Position numbers and translations under genes: made by a program
Part shown: positions 55,910-63,846 of the stretch, one piece after another
How positions within the stretch are numbered: position 1 is the stretch's first letter
Layout: each line of letters begins with the position of its first letter
The notes under the pieces: model-generated
Told to the model about the DNA's origin: nothing
Seen by the model: the letters and a program-made list of their open reading frames with translations, nothing else
Databases searched by the model: none
Source: a virus
DNA: 64,000 nucleotides
Reading direction: 5' to 3' (one strand)
IMG/VR virus record: IMGVR_UViG_3300045973_000675
Span: 1-64,000 of that record

Positions 55910-56833
55910 CTACGCCGCGCCCTTCTGGTCCACGGCCTGGGCTGGCTGCGCCCGCTCGCTCGCCACGTCCTCAAGTAGCTTCTTGATGTTCGGCAAGGAC
56001 AGGTCGCCAGACGAGCGGATCTCGAATCCCTTCGGGGGATTGAGCTTTTCGTTGATCCAGGTGATAGCATCGGCCTTCTCTTTGCCGATCTCCTTCATGG
56101 CCGTGAAGAGTTCCTGGAGCTTGACTGCCTTCTCGTCCTTGTCCTCGCCATCGTTGAGCCAGTCGCGAAATGTGCTCCCGATGTTGTCGACGTGCTCCTT
56201 GTCGAATGTCTTTCCGTCGAGCACGTAGCACCGTGTCTTGTCGACCTGCACCTCGTGATCCTGGTCGACGTTCAGGACCAAATCGAACTCGTAGTCGACG
56301 TCCTGACGTTGCACCGGGGCGGTCCCGATCTTCTTGGGCACCGTCACCTCTTTCCCGTCCCGATTCTTCTCTTTCTCCAGAACCCACTCGGTCTTCGTGC
56401 GCATGGTGCAGATGATGTGGAGTTTTGCCGACAGCAGAGCCTCGATGAATTTGTTCTGCTGCGGGGTCAGATCCTTCCACACGTCGAATCTCTTCCCCTT
56501 CTTGTCGGCCTGTTCGAGGATGCCACCAGCGCCAGCCCATGCGTGGGACATGGAATCTAAGATCAAGCAATCGTATCCTCCCGCCTCCGCCTCGCGAATC
56601 GACTTGATGTAATCCTCTGGGCTGTGCGAACTAGGAGAGTCCGCGTCGAACACGAACATATCGCTGTATAGCGACGCGCTCTCGTGTTCCGAATCCCGCA
56701 GGGCAATCCTTCCCGTTGGACCGACCAACTGCACCGCGATCTTCAGTGCGTCTATCGTCTTTCCGCTGCCAGTCGGGCCAATGATTGCAATGCGCGCTCT
56801 CTTCTTCTTCTTCGTTGCTCTCGTGAATGCCAT
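55910..56833 (-). CDS. Sak4-like AAA ATPase
   Basis: The product has 307 residues. Walker A GPTGSGKT (19-26) and Walker B DCLILDSMS, then LSAKLHIICTMRTKTEWVLE, follow the AAA_24/Sak4 group of RecA-like phage recombinases. With SSB directly downstream, a strand-annealing or strand-exchange role is likely. Recombinase activity is inferred from family likeness and position. Confidence 0.75.
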   Translation of the reverse strand: MAFTRATKKKKRARIAIIGPTGSGKTIDALKIAVQLVGPTGRIALRDSEHESASLYSDMFVFDADSPSSHSPEDYIKSIREAEAGGYDCLILDSMSHAWAGAGGILEQADKKGKRFDVWKDLTPQQNKFIEALLSAKLHIICTMRTKTEWVLEKEKNRDGKEVTVPKKIGTAPVQRQDVDYEFDLVLNVDQDHEVQVDKTRCYVLDGKTFDKEHVDNIGSTFRDWLNDGEDKDEKAVKLQELFTAMKEIGKEKADAITWINEKLNPPKGFEIRSSGDLSLPNIKKLLEDVASERAQPAQAVDQKGAA

Positions 56834-56875
56834 TGTGAGTTTTCCTCTCGTTGTTTTGTGTCGTCGTCGTCAACG

Positions 56876-57601
56876 TCAAATCTGTGGATCTGGGCGCGGG
56901 TTGCGCAAAAGCGTCTCGGCTGTGAAAGTGGTGTCCGGGTCGAAGCCTCCGGTTCGAAGCATCCATGCCAGGTAGTCGCGCGGCACCTCTGTCCATCGCT
57001 TGCCCGCATGCTTGCCGAAGTTGCACATGGTCAGCAGCAATGGGCCGTCAATGAACAGCTCGAATTCCTTGGTGCCCATGCGCTCAAAGTCCGCACGCGC
57101 TGGGCCTGCCAATAGCCAGCGAAGCAAGGCCGCTGTCACGATGCAGTCGCCGAGCGCGCGGTGGGGCACGATGTCGCGAGGAACATCTAGCTTGAGGGCG
57201 TACCGAAGGAAGCTGTTGGTGTGGTGTGGAAGCTCGGGCAGGTAGCGCTTGGCCATCCGCAGGGTATCGAGCCAAGGTTTGTCCGTGAGGGTGGGCAGGA
57301 ACGACTTGTCGAAGGGGGCGTTGTGGGCGGCGTAGGCGATGGCGTCGTCGCAGCCGGCGGTCTCGCACGCGAGAGACGCCAGCGCGCAAGGCAACGGCCC
57401 GGCATCTTCGAGGTCGGAATCGATCAGGTGATGGCACGCGCTGGCACCTGGCGAGATGGGGACCGTTGGCTTGACCAGGTAGGAGTCACGGAAGCGCGTG
57501 CACTCCAGGTCGGTCCCGACGTAGCCAAGCTCAACAACCTGGTCGATGGCGGGATCCATGCCCGTTGTCTCGACATCGAGGACCACGAACAGAAGGGTCA
57601 T
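56876..57601 (-). CDS. DnaQ-type 3'-5' exonuclease (DEDDh)
   Basis: The product has 241 residues from ATG 57601. LDVETTG (Asp9/Glu11), HNAPFDKSF (Asp98) and HRALGDC (His147/Asp152) are the DEDDh catalytic residues. It resembles ExoX or the DNA Pol III epsilon subunit. The C-terminal 80 residues contain GKHAGKRWTEVPRDYLAWML, an ExoX-type tail (also called DUF3820) seen in phage exonucleases. Adjacent to the RecB-like nuclease gene (ATGA overlap). Confidence 0.85.
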   Translation of the reverse strand: MTLLFVVLDVETTGMDPAIDQVVELGYVGTDLECTRFRDSYLVKPTVPISPGASACHHLIDSDLEDAGPLPCALASLACETAGCDDAIAYAAHNAPFDKSFLPTLTDKPWLDTLRMAKRYLPELPHHTNSFLRYALKLDVPRDIVPHRALGDCIVTAALLRWLLAGPARADFERMGTKEFELFIDGPLLLTMCNFGKHAGKRWTEVPRDYLAWMLRTGGFDPDTTFTAETLLRNPRPDPQI

Positions 57602-58656
57602 CGCTTTCCGCCCTTCACCGCTGACGCTACTTTCTTCCAACTCGACGTCTCGTATGGATTGCCTACCTTGACGAGCGCCTCCAGCTCCGACTTGAGGCAC
57701 ACCACGTGCCCGTCCTGCCCTTTCAAGCTGGACACCACGTCGGCCAGCGCATCCGCTGGTATCGTCCGCATTGCGGAGAAGCTCAGCAAATCGTCGGCGC
57801 TGACCGTCTTGCGCCCATCGCACGATCCCAGGTGCAACTGCTTGCCGTTTTTCACGCATCGGCCTCCGTTGCGGACGAACCGCTTGAGGATGTCCTTGGC
57901 CAACTTGGCTGCCTTCTCGGCGTATTCGATGCGCTCGGAGAATGCACCGGCATTCTCATTGGTCAGGTCCACCTGCGGGGTCGCGTCGGCCTCGACCGAT
58001 GGGATCTGCTCACCCATCACCGCCAGCGCTGTCTTGGCCCTGGCCAGCCACGCCGGGCAGTAGACCGCCTGGCGGCATCCGCCGCACCATTCCCCAGGAC
58101 AAGCTACTCGCGGGCGCCCCACCGCGGCCTTGATGCGCGCAAGCAGCGCCGGGTGGCCAGCGGGCATGAACTCTGGCTTGCCCTCGGGTGAACGACGCGG
58201 GAACGTCTCGCGCCCGCGGATTGCGAGGGTCGCCACGCGGAACGGCTGGCCGCCCGCTGCCATCGACGCCGCAAGTCCCATGGCCACAAGTCCCAGGTCA
58301 TCCTCGGGCTCCGAATCGTCGAACGCATCGGCGTTGCGCCAGGACACGACCATGCACGGGTCGACCAGCACGGCGCCCGGACGCCCGCTCACCAGCACCT
58401 CGCCGGTGGCCTGGTCGACCAGGTCGAGAGATTCGCCGACGGACACGATCTTGCCGGGCTCGCCAACGAGCCAGTGCAGGGCCGCGTCCGCCTCGGTGAT
58501 TGTCGGCTGGTCGTTCGCGTGGAAGGATCGCGCGATTTCGATCTTGGCGAGGCGGAAGCCGCTCGCGTCGGCGCTCGCTTCGGCGTGCTGTTCCGCCAAT
58601 TGCGCAGAAAGCCCGCACTTTTCCAATTGCCCCAATAAGAAACTGCCTACCTTCAT
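57598..58656 (-). CDS. RecB/Cas4-like exonuclease (DUF2800-type)
   Basis: The product has 352 residues from ATG 58656 with GAGGAGAA upstream. The N-terminal half has ADAALHWLVGEPGKIVSVGE and DLVDQATGEVLVSG and may form the PD-(D/E)XK fold. CPGEWCGGCRQAVYCPAW is a four-Cys cluster like the Fe-S motif of Cas4/AddB/DUF2800 nucleases. It likely chews DNA ends for recombination by the Sak4-like/SSB proteins. Confidence 0.65.
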   Translation of the reverse strand: MKVGSFLLGQLEKCGLSAQLAEQHAEASADASGFRLAKIEIARSFHANDQPTITEADAALHWLVGEPGKIVSVGESLDLVDQATGEVLVSGRPGAVLVDPCMVVSWRNADAFDDSEPEDDLGLVAMGLAASMAAGGQPFRVATLAIRGRETFPRRSPEGKPEFMPAGHPALLARIKAAVGRPRVACPGEWCGGCRQAVYCPAWLARAKTALAVMGEQIPSVEADATPQVDLTNENAGAFSERIEYAEKAAKLAKDILKRFVRNGGRCVKNGKQLHLGSCDGRKTVSADDLLSFSAMRTIPADALADVVSSLKGQDGHVVCLKSELEALVKVGNPYETSSWKKVASAVKGGKR

Positions 58657-58667
58657 GGTCTTCTCCT

Positions 58668-58868
58668 CTACTGAATCCCAGCCCGCTCCAACAGCGACGC
58701 CTTGTTGACAAACCAATTGCCACCCACCACCGTCCCGCGCACCAATTCATTTCTGCACCAATAGCGAACCGTCACCTCTGGGATGGTGGCCAGCACGGCA
58801 GCTTCCTTGATGGTGATGAATCCGCGGGTGCGAAGCCTCTCAATCAGTTGTTGGTTTTGTCTTCCCAT
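58668..58868 (-). CDS. small MerR/excisionase-type HTH protein
   Basis: The product has 66 residues from ATG 58868; a GTG 4 codons earlier is an alternative. GFITIKEAAVLATIPEVTVR followed by YWCRNELVRGTVVGGNWFVN is a MerR-like/excisionase HTH with wing. Small HTH proteins of this size act as excisionase or regulator. It stands at the head of the recombination genes. Confidence 0.6.
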   Translation of the reverse strand: MGRQNQQLIERLRTRGFITIKEAAVLATIPEVTVRYWCRNELVRGTVVGGNWFVNKASLLERAGIQ

Positions 58869-58950
58869 TGGTGAATCCACATTGAGCGAATCAAATCAAT
58901 TGAGCTAGCTAAAGCGTGTCTGCACTACCCAGTGTCATGGTTGTGCAGGG

Positions 58951-59178
58951 TCAGTTCTGCACCCGCGCGACTTCGAGCCCCGTCTCGACGCCCCTCACCC
59001 GCAATGACGTGTACTCCGCTTGCCGACGATTCCAAGCGATGCGGCGCAAGCGCGGGTCGAACGTGGGCAGCGCTTCGTAGGTGGCCAGCGACAAGGCGGA
59101 GATTCGCCCAGCGTCGTCGATGCTGTAGACGAGTCCGGTCTCGTTGACGTGGATCATCGCCGCGGTGAATTTGGTCAC
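58951..59178 (-). CDS. small hypothetical protein
   Basis: The product has 75 residues from GTG 59178, overlapping the previous TGA (GTGA). Beta-rich with IHVNETGLVYSIDDAGRISA and an Arg-rich tail. No family recognised. The 82-base gap to the HTH gene holds a direct repeat GCTCAAT, without clear promoter. Confidence 0.45.
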   Translation of the reverse strand: MTKFTAAMIHVNETGLVYSIDDAGRISALSLATYEALPTFDPRLRRIAWNRRQAEYTSLRVRGVETGLEVARVQN

Positions 59179-59468
59179 GTCGCTCGCCCCCCTTCGTCCG
59201 CCGCCCCAACGCACGCGGGGTGCATCTTGTCCGCACCCTTCCTGATGATGAGCCCGTGCTCGATGATCTCGTCGCAAACGGCGCAGCGAACGATCTCGCC
59301 AGTGCCGCCGCAGGCCTTGCACTCGCGTCTCCCGATACAGCCCTGGCCGCGGCACGGCGGGCACTTACCCTCGGCGATCCACTCGGCGTCGGTCATCTCG
59401 ACCGCCCAGCGATTGCCGTCGCTCTCGGCCGCGTCCTGGCGTCGCATCAGTTCGTCGCCCCAGCCCAT
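59175..59468 (-). CDS. DnaJ-type zinc-finger protein
   Basis: The product has 97 residues. CPPCRGQGCIGRRECKACGG followed by TGEIVRCAVCDE has the CxxCxGxG-like repeats of the DnaJ zinc-finger. Likely binds zinc and perhaps nucleic acid or unfolded protein. Overlaps both neighbours. Confidence 0.5.
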   Translation of the reverse strand: MGWGDELMRRQDAAESDGNRWAVEMTDAEWIAEGKCPPCRGQGCIGRRECKACGGTGEIVRCAVCDEIIEHGLIIRKGADKMHPACVGAADEGGRAT

Positions 59469-59722
59469 CAGGACACCTGCCCCAACTCGGCGCCGGCCCG
59501 CAGCAGCTCGTGCTTGGCCGCGTGTAGCAGGTGGCGCTCACACTCGGCAAACGATCCAGCAATCACGCAGACGCGGCCCTCGAATGTTCCGACGAACACG
59601 GTCACGCCGATGGTGGCCGCTCCTCCGCTGGTGATCGTCAGTTCGAATCCGCCGAGTCTCGCCACTTCGCGTGTGTAGCCGGCGCGCGCGTCGGTCTCCC
59701 AGGTGAGCTTGGTGGCGCTCAC
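59468..59722 (-). CDS. small hypothetical protein
   Basis: The product has 84 residues from GTG 59722. Its first half is beta-rich (GGFELTITSGGAATIGVTVF), the second a helix (ECERHLLHAAKHELLRAGAE). No family recognised. Confidence 0.45.
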   Translation of the reverse strand: MSATKLTWETDARAGYTREVARLGGFELTITSGGAATIGVTVFVGTFEGRVCVIAGSFAECERHLLHAAKHELLRAGAELGQVS

Positions 59723-60354
59723 TTCCGCACCGCCTTGCTGTTGAGCGTTGCTCTCGCGGATGCGGCTGCCAGTGCAGCGCTATCGACATCCCTGAATGTT
59801 CCAAAATACATTCTCTTTCCGTACCGGCATATCACCACTACCCATCTGTCCCTTTTTCTATGAACTCCAGCGAATCCACTAGAATTTTGTGATGTCTTTC
59901 CTCTCCTGTTATTTGCCTGCTGCAATTGCGTAGCCCAGCGACAATTGTTAGGTTCGTAGTTGCCGTCGTTGTCCCTGCGGTCAAGCGTCATCCCTGGCGG
60001 GCGAGGCCCCATGTCAGCTAAAAAGTTTTCAAAATTGTTCCACCTTGGACAAACCGTTATTCCTCTGGCCCCGTAACAGCTGAACAAGTATCCCGACTTT
60101 CCCCTCACTCTTGCGCGCATGCCTAGCCATGCCTGATACTCAGGAGACTTTAGCCTGGAATGCCCATGGGTGATCGTTCCCTTCCTGCATCCGCAGGATC
60201 GTGTGAGCCCAGCGCGCAACGCTGATCCGTGAACAATCGATCTTCCGCCACAGTCACACTTGCACAAATAGCGACGGTGGTATCCTGACTTTGATCGAGA
60301 CTCCTCTGACACTACAACTAATAGGCCAAAACGTTTCCCATTCATGTTTACCAT
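59719..60354 (-). CDS. HNH homing endonuclease with AP2-like DNA-binding domain
   Basis: The product has 211 residues. N-terminal GKRFGLLVVVSEESRSKSGY with YLCKCDCGG and SCGC (zinc-type Cys), central PRWNNFENFLADMGPRPPGM followed by TLDRRDNDGNYEPNNCRWAT (HNH), and C-terminal FAGVHRKRDRWVVVICRYGK, then RMYFGTFRDVDSA, which is an AP2/ERF-type domain. AP2-HNH fusions are typical phage homing endonucleases. The gene is clearly lower in GC than its neighbours, pointing to recent transfer. Confidence 0.8.
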   Translation of the reverse strand: MVNMNGKRFGLLVVVSEESRSKSGYHRRYLCKCDCGGRSIVHGSALRAGLTRSCGCRKGTITHGHSRLKSPEYQAWLGMRARVRGKSGYLFSCYGARGITVCPRWNNFENFLADMGPRPPGMTLDRRDNDGNYEPNNCRWATQLQQANNRRGKTSQNSSGFAGVHRKRDRWVVVICRYGKRMYFGTFRDVDSAALAAASARATLNSKAVRK

Positions 60355-60554
60355 GTCAAAATCTCAGCTTTCAACGCTTGTCGCGGCTCGCGCGCCCACT
60401 TCTCGGCCTCGGCCTGTTCGTCGAATTCGAGCGGCTGCCCGTCCACCACCACGAGGCGCGCGGTTCGGCGGTCCGTGGCGGTCCACACCGGGGAGCCCTT
60501 GCCGTCGGTGGCGAGCTTGATGGCGTAGTTGCCGATCAAGATGCGGCTACTCAT
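60348..60554 (-). CDS. small hypothetical protein
   Basis: The product has 68 residues from ATG 60554, overlapping the upstream gene by 8 bases. ILIGNYAIKLATDGKGSPVW is beta-rich, then helical. No family recognised. Its end overlaps the start of the homing gene by 7 bases. Confidence 0.45.
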   Translation of the reverse strand: MSSRILIGNYAIKLATDGKGSPVWTATDRRTARLVVVDGQPLEFDEQAEAEKWAREPRQALKAEILTW

Positions 60555-60819
60555 GACCAGCCTCCAGCCAAGCCTGGAACTTTTCAGGCGATCCCCATGC
60601 CGCACTCGGGACCTCATTGTAGAGGTAGGCCACGATGGCTTGCAGGCTGTCCGTGTTTTCGTCGTCAGCGCACGCGAGCGATTCGCGAAGGTCGTTGCAC
60701 AGGACGGCCGAGAGAAAGCTACCCGGCTTGATGTGCTGGTCGAGGTAGCGGGCGAGGCCAGCTGCCGTGAGTTCGGGAATGGTCCGACCTCTGAAGTGGT
60801 AGCCGGAGGGTGACATCAT
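60547..60819 (-). CDS. hypothetical protein
   Basis: The product has 90 residues from ATG 60819 (ATGA overlap). Helical, with YLYNEVPSAAWGSPEKFQAW near the end. I recall similar small proteins in other phage early operons, without known function. Confidence 0.45.
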   Translation of the reverse strand: MMSPSGYHFRGRTIPELTAAGLARYLDQHIKPGSFLSAVLCNDLRESLACADDENTDSLQAIVAYLYNEVPSAAWGSPEKFQAWLEAGHE

Positions 60820-61073
60820 CGCACGCGCTCCCCGTTGAATAGATCGGCCGTGAGGATGCGCGCCAGCTCGCGGGCCTCGGGAAGATTTGCCGATGCCAGA
60901 CGGGCGTCGAGCTGGCGGGCAATCTGCGCCGGGGTCAGCTCGTGGGGAATGGGCTCGGGGTCGAGCTGCGCCTGCATGCCGTGGTTGCGGACCGTCACAT
61001 TCACCGGGCGGGTCTTCCTGTCGTATGCCTCGCTGGGTGGGGCGATGATCCGGTAGCTGCGTGGGTCGGTCAC
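60816..61073 (-). CDS. small hypothetical protein
   Basis: The product has 85 residues from GTG 61073. Helical second half (HELTPAQIARQLDARLASAN). No family recognised. Confidence 0.45.
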   Translation of the reverse strand: MTDPRSYRIIAPPSEAYDRKTRPVNVTVRNHGMQAQLDPEPIPHELTPAQIARQLDARLASANLPEARELARILTADLFNGERVR

Positions 61074-61462
61074 GAGCGCACCGCCCTCTGCTCAAGCGCC
61101 ACCGCTGCCAGCGTCGCCGCATTGAGCGCGTCCGAGTAGTCGAGGAAAACCTGTCGCACGTCGACCTCGTGGTGGACCTCGAAATCGACGATGTTGGCGC
61201 GCTCTTCATCGCTAAATTCCAGGCCGCACATATCAACGGCGGCCACCTCGCACCGGTAGGCGTCGCCAGCCTGGACGCAGTCGGGACGCGGGCAGTAGAG
61301 GCGGTCGCCGATTTGGTCGCAGTCGTCGGATGGACGGCCGCAAGCGTGGCAGGTGTCGCGGGTGTAGGCGCCCGGGTCATCGGTCGAGTGGGGCGAGGCG
61401 ACGGGGCGGCGTACCGCTGGTGCCAGGATGGAACAGGCAACATCAAACCACGGGATGGCCAT
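61070..61462 (-). CDS. zinc-binding early protein
   Basis: The product has 130 residues. CHACGRPSDDCDQIGDRLYC followed by PRPDC is a zinc-ribbon; the C-terminal part is helical (EVHHEVDVRQVFLDYSDALN). First gene after the HTH gene at 61465, 2 bases apart. Confidence 0.45.
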   Translation of the reverse strand: MAIPWFDVACSILAPAVRRPVASPHSTDDPGAYTRDTCHACGRPSDDCDQIGDRLYCPRPDCVQAGDAYRCEVAAVDMCGLEFSDEERANIVDFEVHHEVDVRQVFLDYSDALNAATLAAVALEQRAVRS

Positions 61463-61464
61463 GG

Positions 61465-61659
61465 CTAACGTCCACCCTTCCCGTCGCGTTCCAAAAGCGC
61501 GCTGGCGATCCTGCTCCTCGTGGCCTCGCGGGTCGGTTCCCCAGCGAGAACGCGGGCCACCGTGCGCGGGTCGGTCTGCGCGGCCACTGCAACCTCGCGG
61601 ACTACTCGCGCGGGGAGTCTGGTGGCAACCTGCTGCTTCTTGGCTTTTGATGTACTCAT
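61465..61659 (-). CDS. small LacI/Cro-type HTH regulator
   Basis: The product has 64 residues from ATG 61659. LPARVVREVAVAAQTDPRTV followed by ARVLAGEPTREATRSRIASA resembles the LacI-type HTH head. The promoter at 61670-61697 would start its mRNA at or very near the ATG, so it may be leaderless. First gene of the long early operon. Candidate lysogeny/early switch protein together with the opposing RHH gene. Confidence 0.6.
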   Translation of the reverse strand: MSTSKAKKQQVATRLPARVVREVAVAAQTDPRTVARVLAGEPTREATRSRIASALLERDGKGGR

Positions 61660-61669
61660 CTTGCTATCC

Positions 61670-61697
61670 ATATTAGCTGTACGCATGTTGTTGTCAA
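61670..61697 (-). promoter_or_regulatory. early operon promoter
   Basis: Minus-strand TTGACA (61697-61692) and TAATAT (61675-61670) with a 16-base spacer. The -35 is perfect. It drives the HTH gene and the operon behind it. Confidence 0.55.
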
Positions 61698-61700
61698 CAT
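61685..61700. promoter_or_regulatory. operator candidate in the divergent region
   Basis: ATGTTG-TTGT-CAACAT, a perfect 6-bp inverted repeat with 4-base spacer, covers the -35 box of the early promoter. Binding here would shut the early operon. Candidate site for the HTH or RHH protein. Confidence 0.5.
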
Positions 61701-61747
61701 TAAAACCGCACTTGACACGAAAAAGACTTTGCCGCGATCCTTGCGTG

Positions 61748-61957
61748 GTGGGACGACCGCCAGCCGACAATCCTCTAGGAGAGCGAATCTTCTTCAGACT
61801 CGACGATTCGGACTACGCTCGCGCCGTCGCGCTGGCTCGGGAGGAATCGGAGAGACTTGGGATCGCACTGTCTGTCAACGCGTGGGCTCGGTGGCTCGTC
61901 AGGCAGGCGGTGGGCGGACGGGTCGATGTCAAGACGCCGTCACCGCGAAGGCGATGA
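61748..61957 (+). CDS. ribbon-helix-helix-like protein, plus strand
   Basis: The product has 69 residues from GTG 61748 (or GTG 61745). GRPPADNPLGERIFFRLDDS followed by DYARAVALAREESERLGIAL, then SVNAWARWLVRQAV, is a ribbon-helix-helix pattern. TTGACA at 61712-61717 may be its -35 box. It is one of only two plus-strand genes and faces away from the HTH gene, as repressors do in phage switch regions. It ends 62 bases from the convergent methylase gene. Confidence 0.55.
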   Translation: MGRPPADNPLGERIFFRLDDSDYARAVALAREESERLGIALSVNAWARWLVRQAVGGRVDVKTPSPRRR

Positions 61958-62019
61958 GTGGCCCCACGCCCGCACGCTATCCCGAGCGGCGCCTGCGTGG
62001 CAAATCGTAACGCGCATGC

Positions 62020-63846
62020 TCACCCCTGCACCGTCAGCAGCACCGTCCGGACGTTGGTGCCCTGGTCGCGGAAAGTACCGTCGGGAAGCTCTTCCCACGT
62101 GGTGGCGAGTGGGCGAAGCTCGGCTTGCTGGCGGGGGCCATCGGCACAAATCGCGACCAGGCGACCGCCGGGCTTGAGAAATTTCAGCGCGTGGCGAATG
62201 TGCTGGCAGTCCTGACCCTTTCCGAAGGGCGGGTTCATCAACACGCGGCGGAACTTCGTCGACGCATCTTCGGGTTCCTCAAGCTGCAAAAAATCACAGG
62301 CAATGACATCAGCGTTCCCTTGCAGTCGGAGCGCATCCGCGAGACGAACGTCAATCTCAATGGCGAGCGGCATCTCTGCCACCAGGCCACGCAGTGCTCG
62401 CAAGATATTCCCCGTCCCCGCGCTCGGCTCAAGCACGTGGTCCCCTGGCTCGATGCCGGCGAGTTCAACCATGCGGGCCGCCAGTGCCGGCGGGGTCGAG
62501 AAAAGCTGCGGTGCCGCCACGACCTGCACCCCGGCCTTGAGCGCCTGCTTGACCGCCTCGAATGGCGCGGCCTCTTGTGCCGCCTTCTCGCGCTCGGGTG
62601 CGTACGCTTTGCTAGCTTCCACCCGCGCGCGTGCCTCCTCGGTCTTGCGGGTGAGCAGCACCTGGCGGGCGGCTTCAATCTCGGCGGCCTTCGCCTTCAC
62701 CACTTCGGCGCCGGGCCGCGGATGCTGCTTGGAGTCCGTCAGGTAGACCACGGACAGCCCGTAGCGCGCTCCCGGCCGGTGGAGCATCGCCGTCCTCAGT
62801 CGGTGCGTGCCGTCGGCGGAAACACAGGTGCCCTTGTAGTCGGCGTGGATTTTCGCCCACTCGGCCTTGGTGATGCCGACCAGCTCCACCTCGACGTCGT
62901 CCTCGGCGTTGCGCCGGTGATCGCGCGTCTTGACCCGGCCGCCGTAATTCAGGATTGGCAGCGCGGCCTTGGTCGGCTTCTTGGGTGGTGGCGTGTAGCC
63001 ACTGCCGGCGAGGAGCGCGCGCTCGTAGGTCAAACGGTGATCGATGTGGGCGATCCATCGGTTGGACTCGTCGATGATCCGCGCGTGGTTCTCCGAGTAG
63101 CGGGCTTGTGCGTCGGCGGCGATCATCCTGCCGCTTTCGATCTCGGACCACAATCCGCGCATGGAGCGATCGAGGTTCGCGATGTGGGCGGCGCGTTCCT
63201 GGAACGTGCTGGCCTCGCCGCTCGTCTTGGAGATGCTTCCATCCTGGTCTAGGCGCTGCCACAGGGCCAGGAACGACGCGCTGGCCTTCAGATCGCGCTC
63301 GTGGCTGCGCCGGTCCGCTTCGAGCTTCTTGATCCGGCGGGCCCGCACGTCCGGCCGCTCGTTGCGTTCGGCGTGCGCGAGGGTGCCAGCGGCGCGCGCG
63401 GCCCAGTAGGTCGACGTCTCCCAGAGCTTGACCGTGCGGCGCATGCCGTTTTCGATCTTCGCGGCGTCGCGCTCGGCCCGGCGCTGAGAATGGTGACCTA
63501 TCAAGATCGGCTGGCCAAATGGGATACCGTCCGCACGTGCCGATACCGCGGCGCGGGCTTGGTGCGCTTCGGCGGCGCGCTTGCCCCGGTAGTCGGAGAA
63601 TCGCGAGGCGCGGGCGGCGGCGCGCTCTTCCAGGCTCGTGCTCTCCTCGTCGATGTCGCCGGCCAGCTCGACCAGCAGATCCTCGCGGGCGGGCGACCAC
63701 ACCGCGAAGAAAAGATCCTGCTTGGGCGCCCAGCCGAAGCCCGCTGCCTTCACGCGGGCGTAGGTTTCGGAGTCGAGGCGGGCACTGGCGCGCAGGCGGA
63801 GCTTGTCGTCGGAGCAATCAAACGTGGCATCAAAATCGGTGGTCAT
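62020..63846 (-). CDS. DUF3560 protein with C-terminal adenine methyltransferase
   Basis: The product has 608 residues from ATG 63846. The N-terminal ~200 residues (FDCSDDKLRLRASARLDSET, AAGFGWAPKQDLFFAVWSPA) are typical of DUF3560, often found in phages and plasmids. The C-terminus has HVLEPSAGTGNILRAL (motif I, near residue 460) and RVLMNPPFGKG (NPPF at 538-541), an N6-adenine methylase. Middle residues are helical. Probably modifies phage DNA; DUF3560 may help target or anti-restriction. Confidence 0.8.
   Translation of the reverse strand: MTTDFDATFDCSDDKLRLRASARLDSETYARVKAAGFGWAPKQDLFFAVWSPAREDLLVELAGDIDEESTSLEERAAARASRFSDYRGKRAAEAHQARAAVSARADGIPFGQPILIGHHSQRRAERDAAKIENGMRRTVKLWETSTYWAARAAGTLAHAERNERPDVRARRIKKLEADRRSHERDLKASASFLALWQRLDQDGSISKTSGEASTFQERAAHIANLDRSMRGLWSEIESGRMIAADAQARYSENHARIIDESNRWIAHIDHRLTYERALLAGSGYTPPPKKPTKAALPILNYGGRVKTRDHRRNAEDDVEVELVGITKAEWAKIHADYKGTCVSADGTHRLRTAMLHRPGARYGLSVVYLTDSKQHPRPGAEVVKAKAAEIEAARQVLLTRKTEEARARVEASKAYAPEREKAAQEAAPFEAVKQALKAGVQVVAAPQLFSTPPALAARMVELAGIEPGDHVLEPSAGTGNILRALRGLVAEMPLAIEIDVRLADALRLQGNADVIACDFLQLEEPEDASTKFRRVLMNPPFGKGQDCQHIRHALKFLKPGGRLVAICADGPRQQAELRPLATTWEELPDGTFRDQGTNVRTVLLTVQG

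Noticed and set aside
58881-58950. Direct repeat GCTCAAT before the excisionase-type gene
   Set aside because: Only two 7-base copies and no promoter-like spacing; too weak to call a site.
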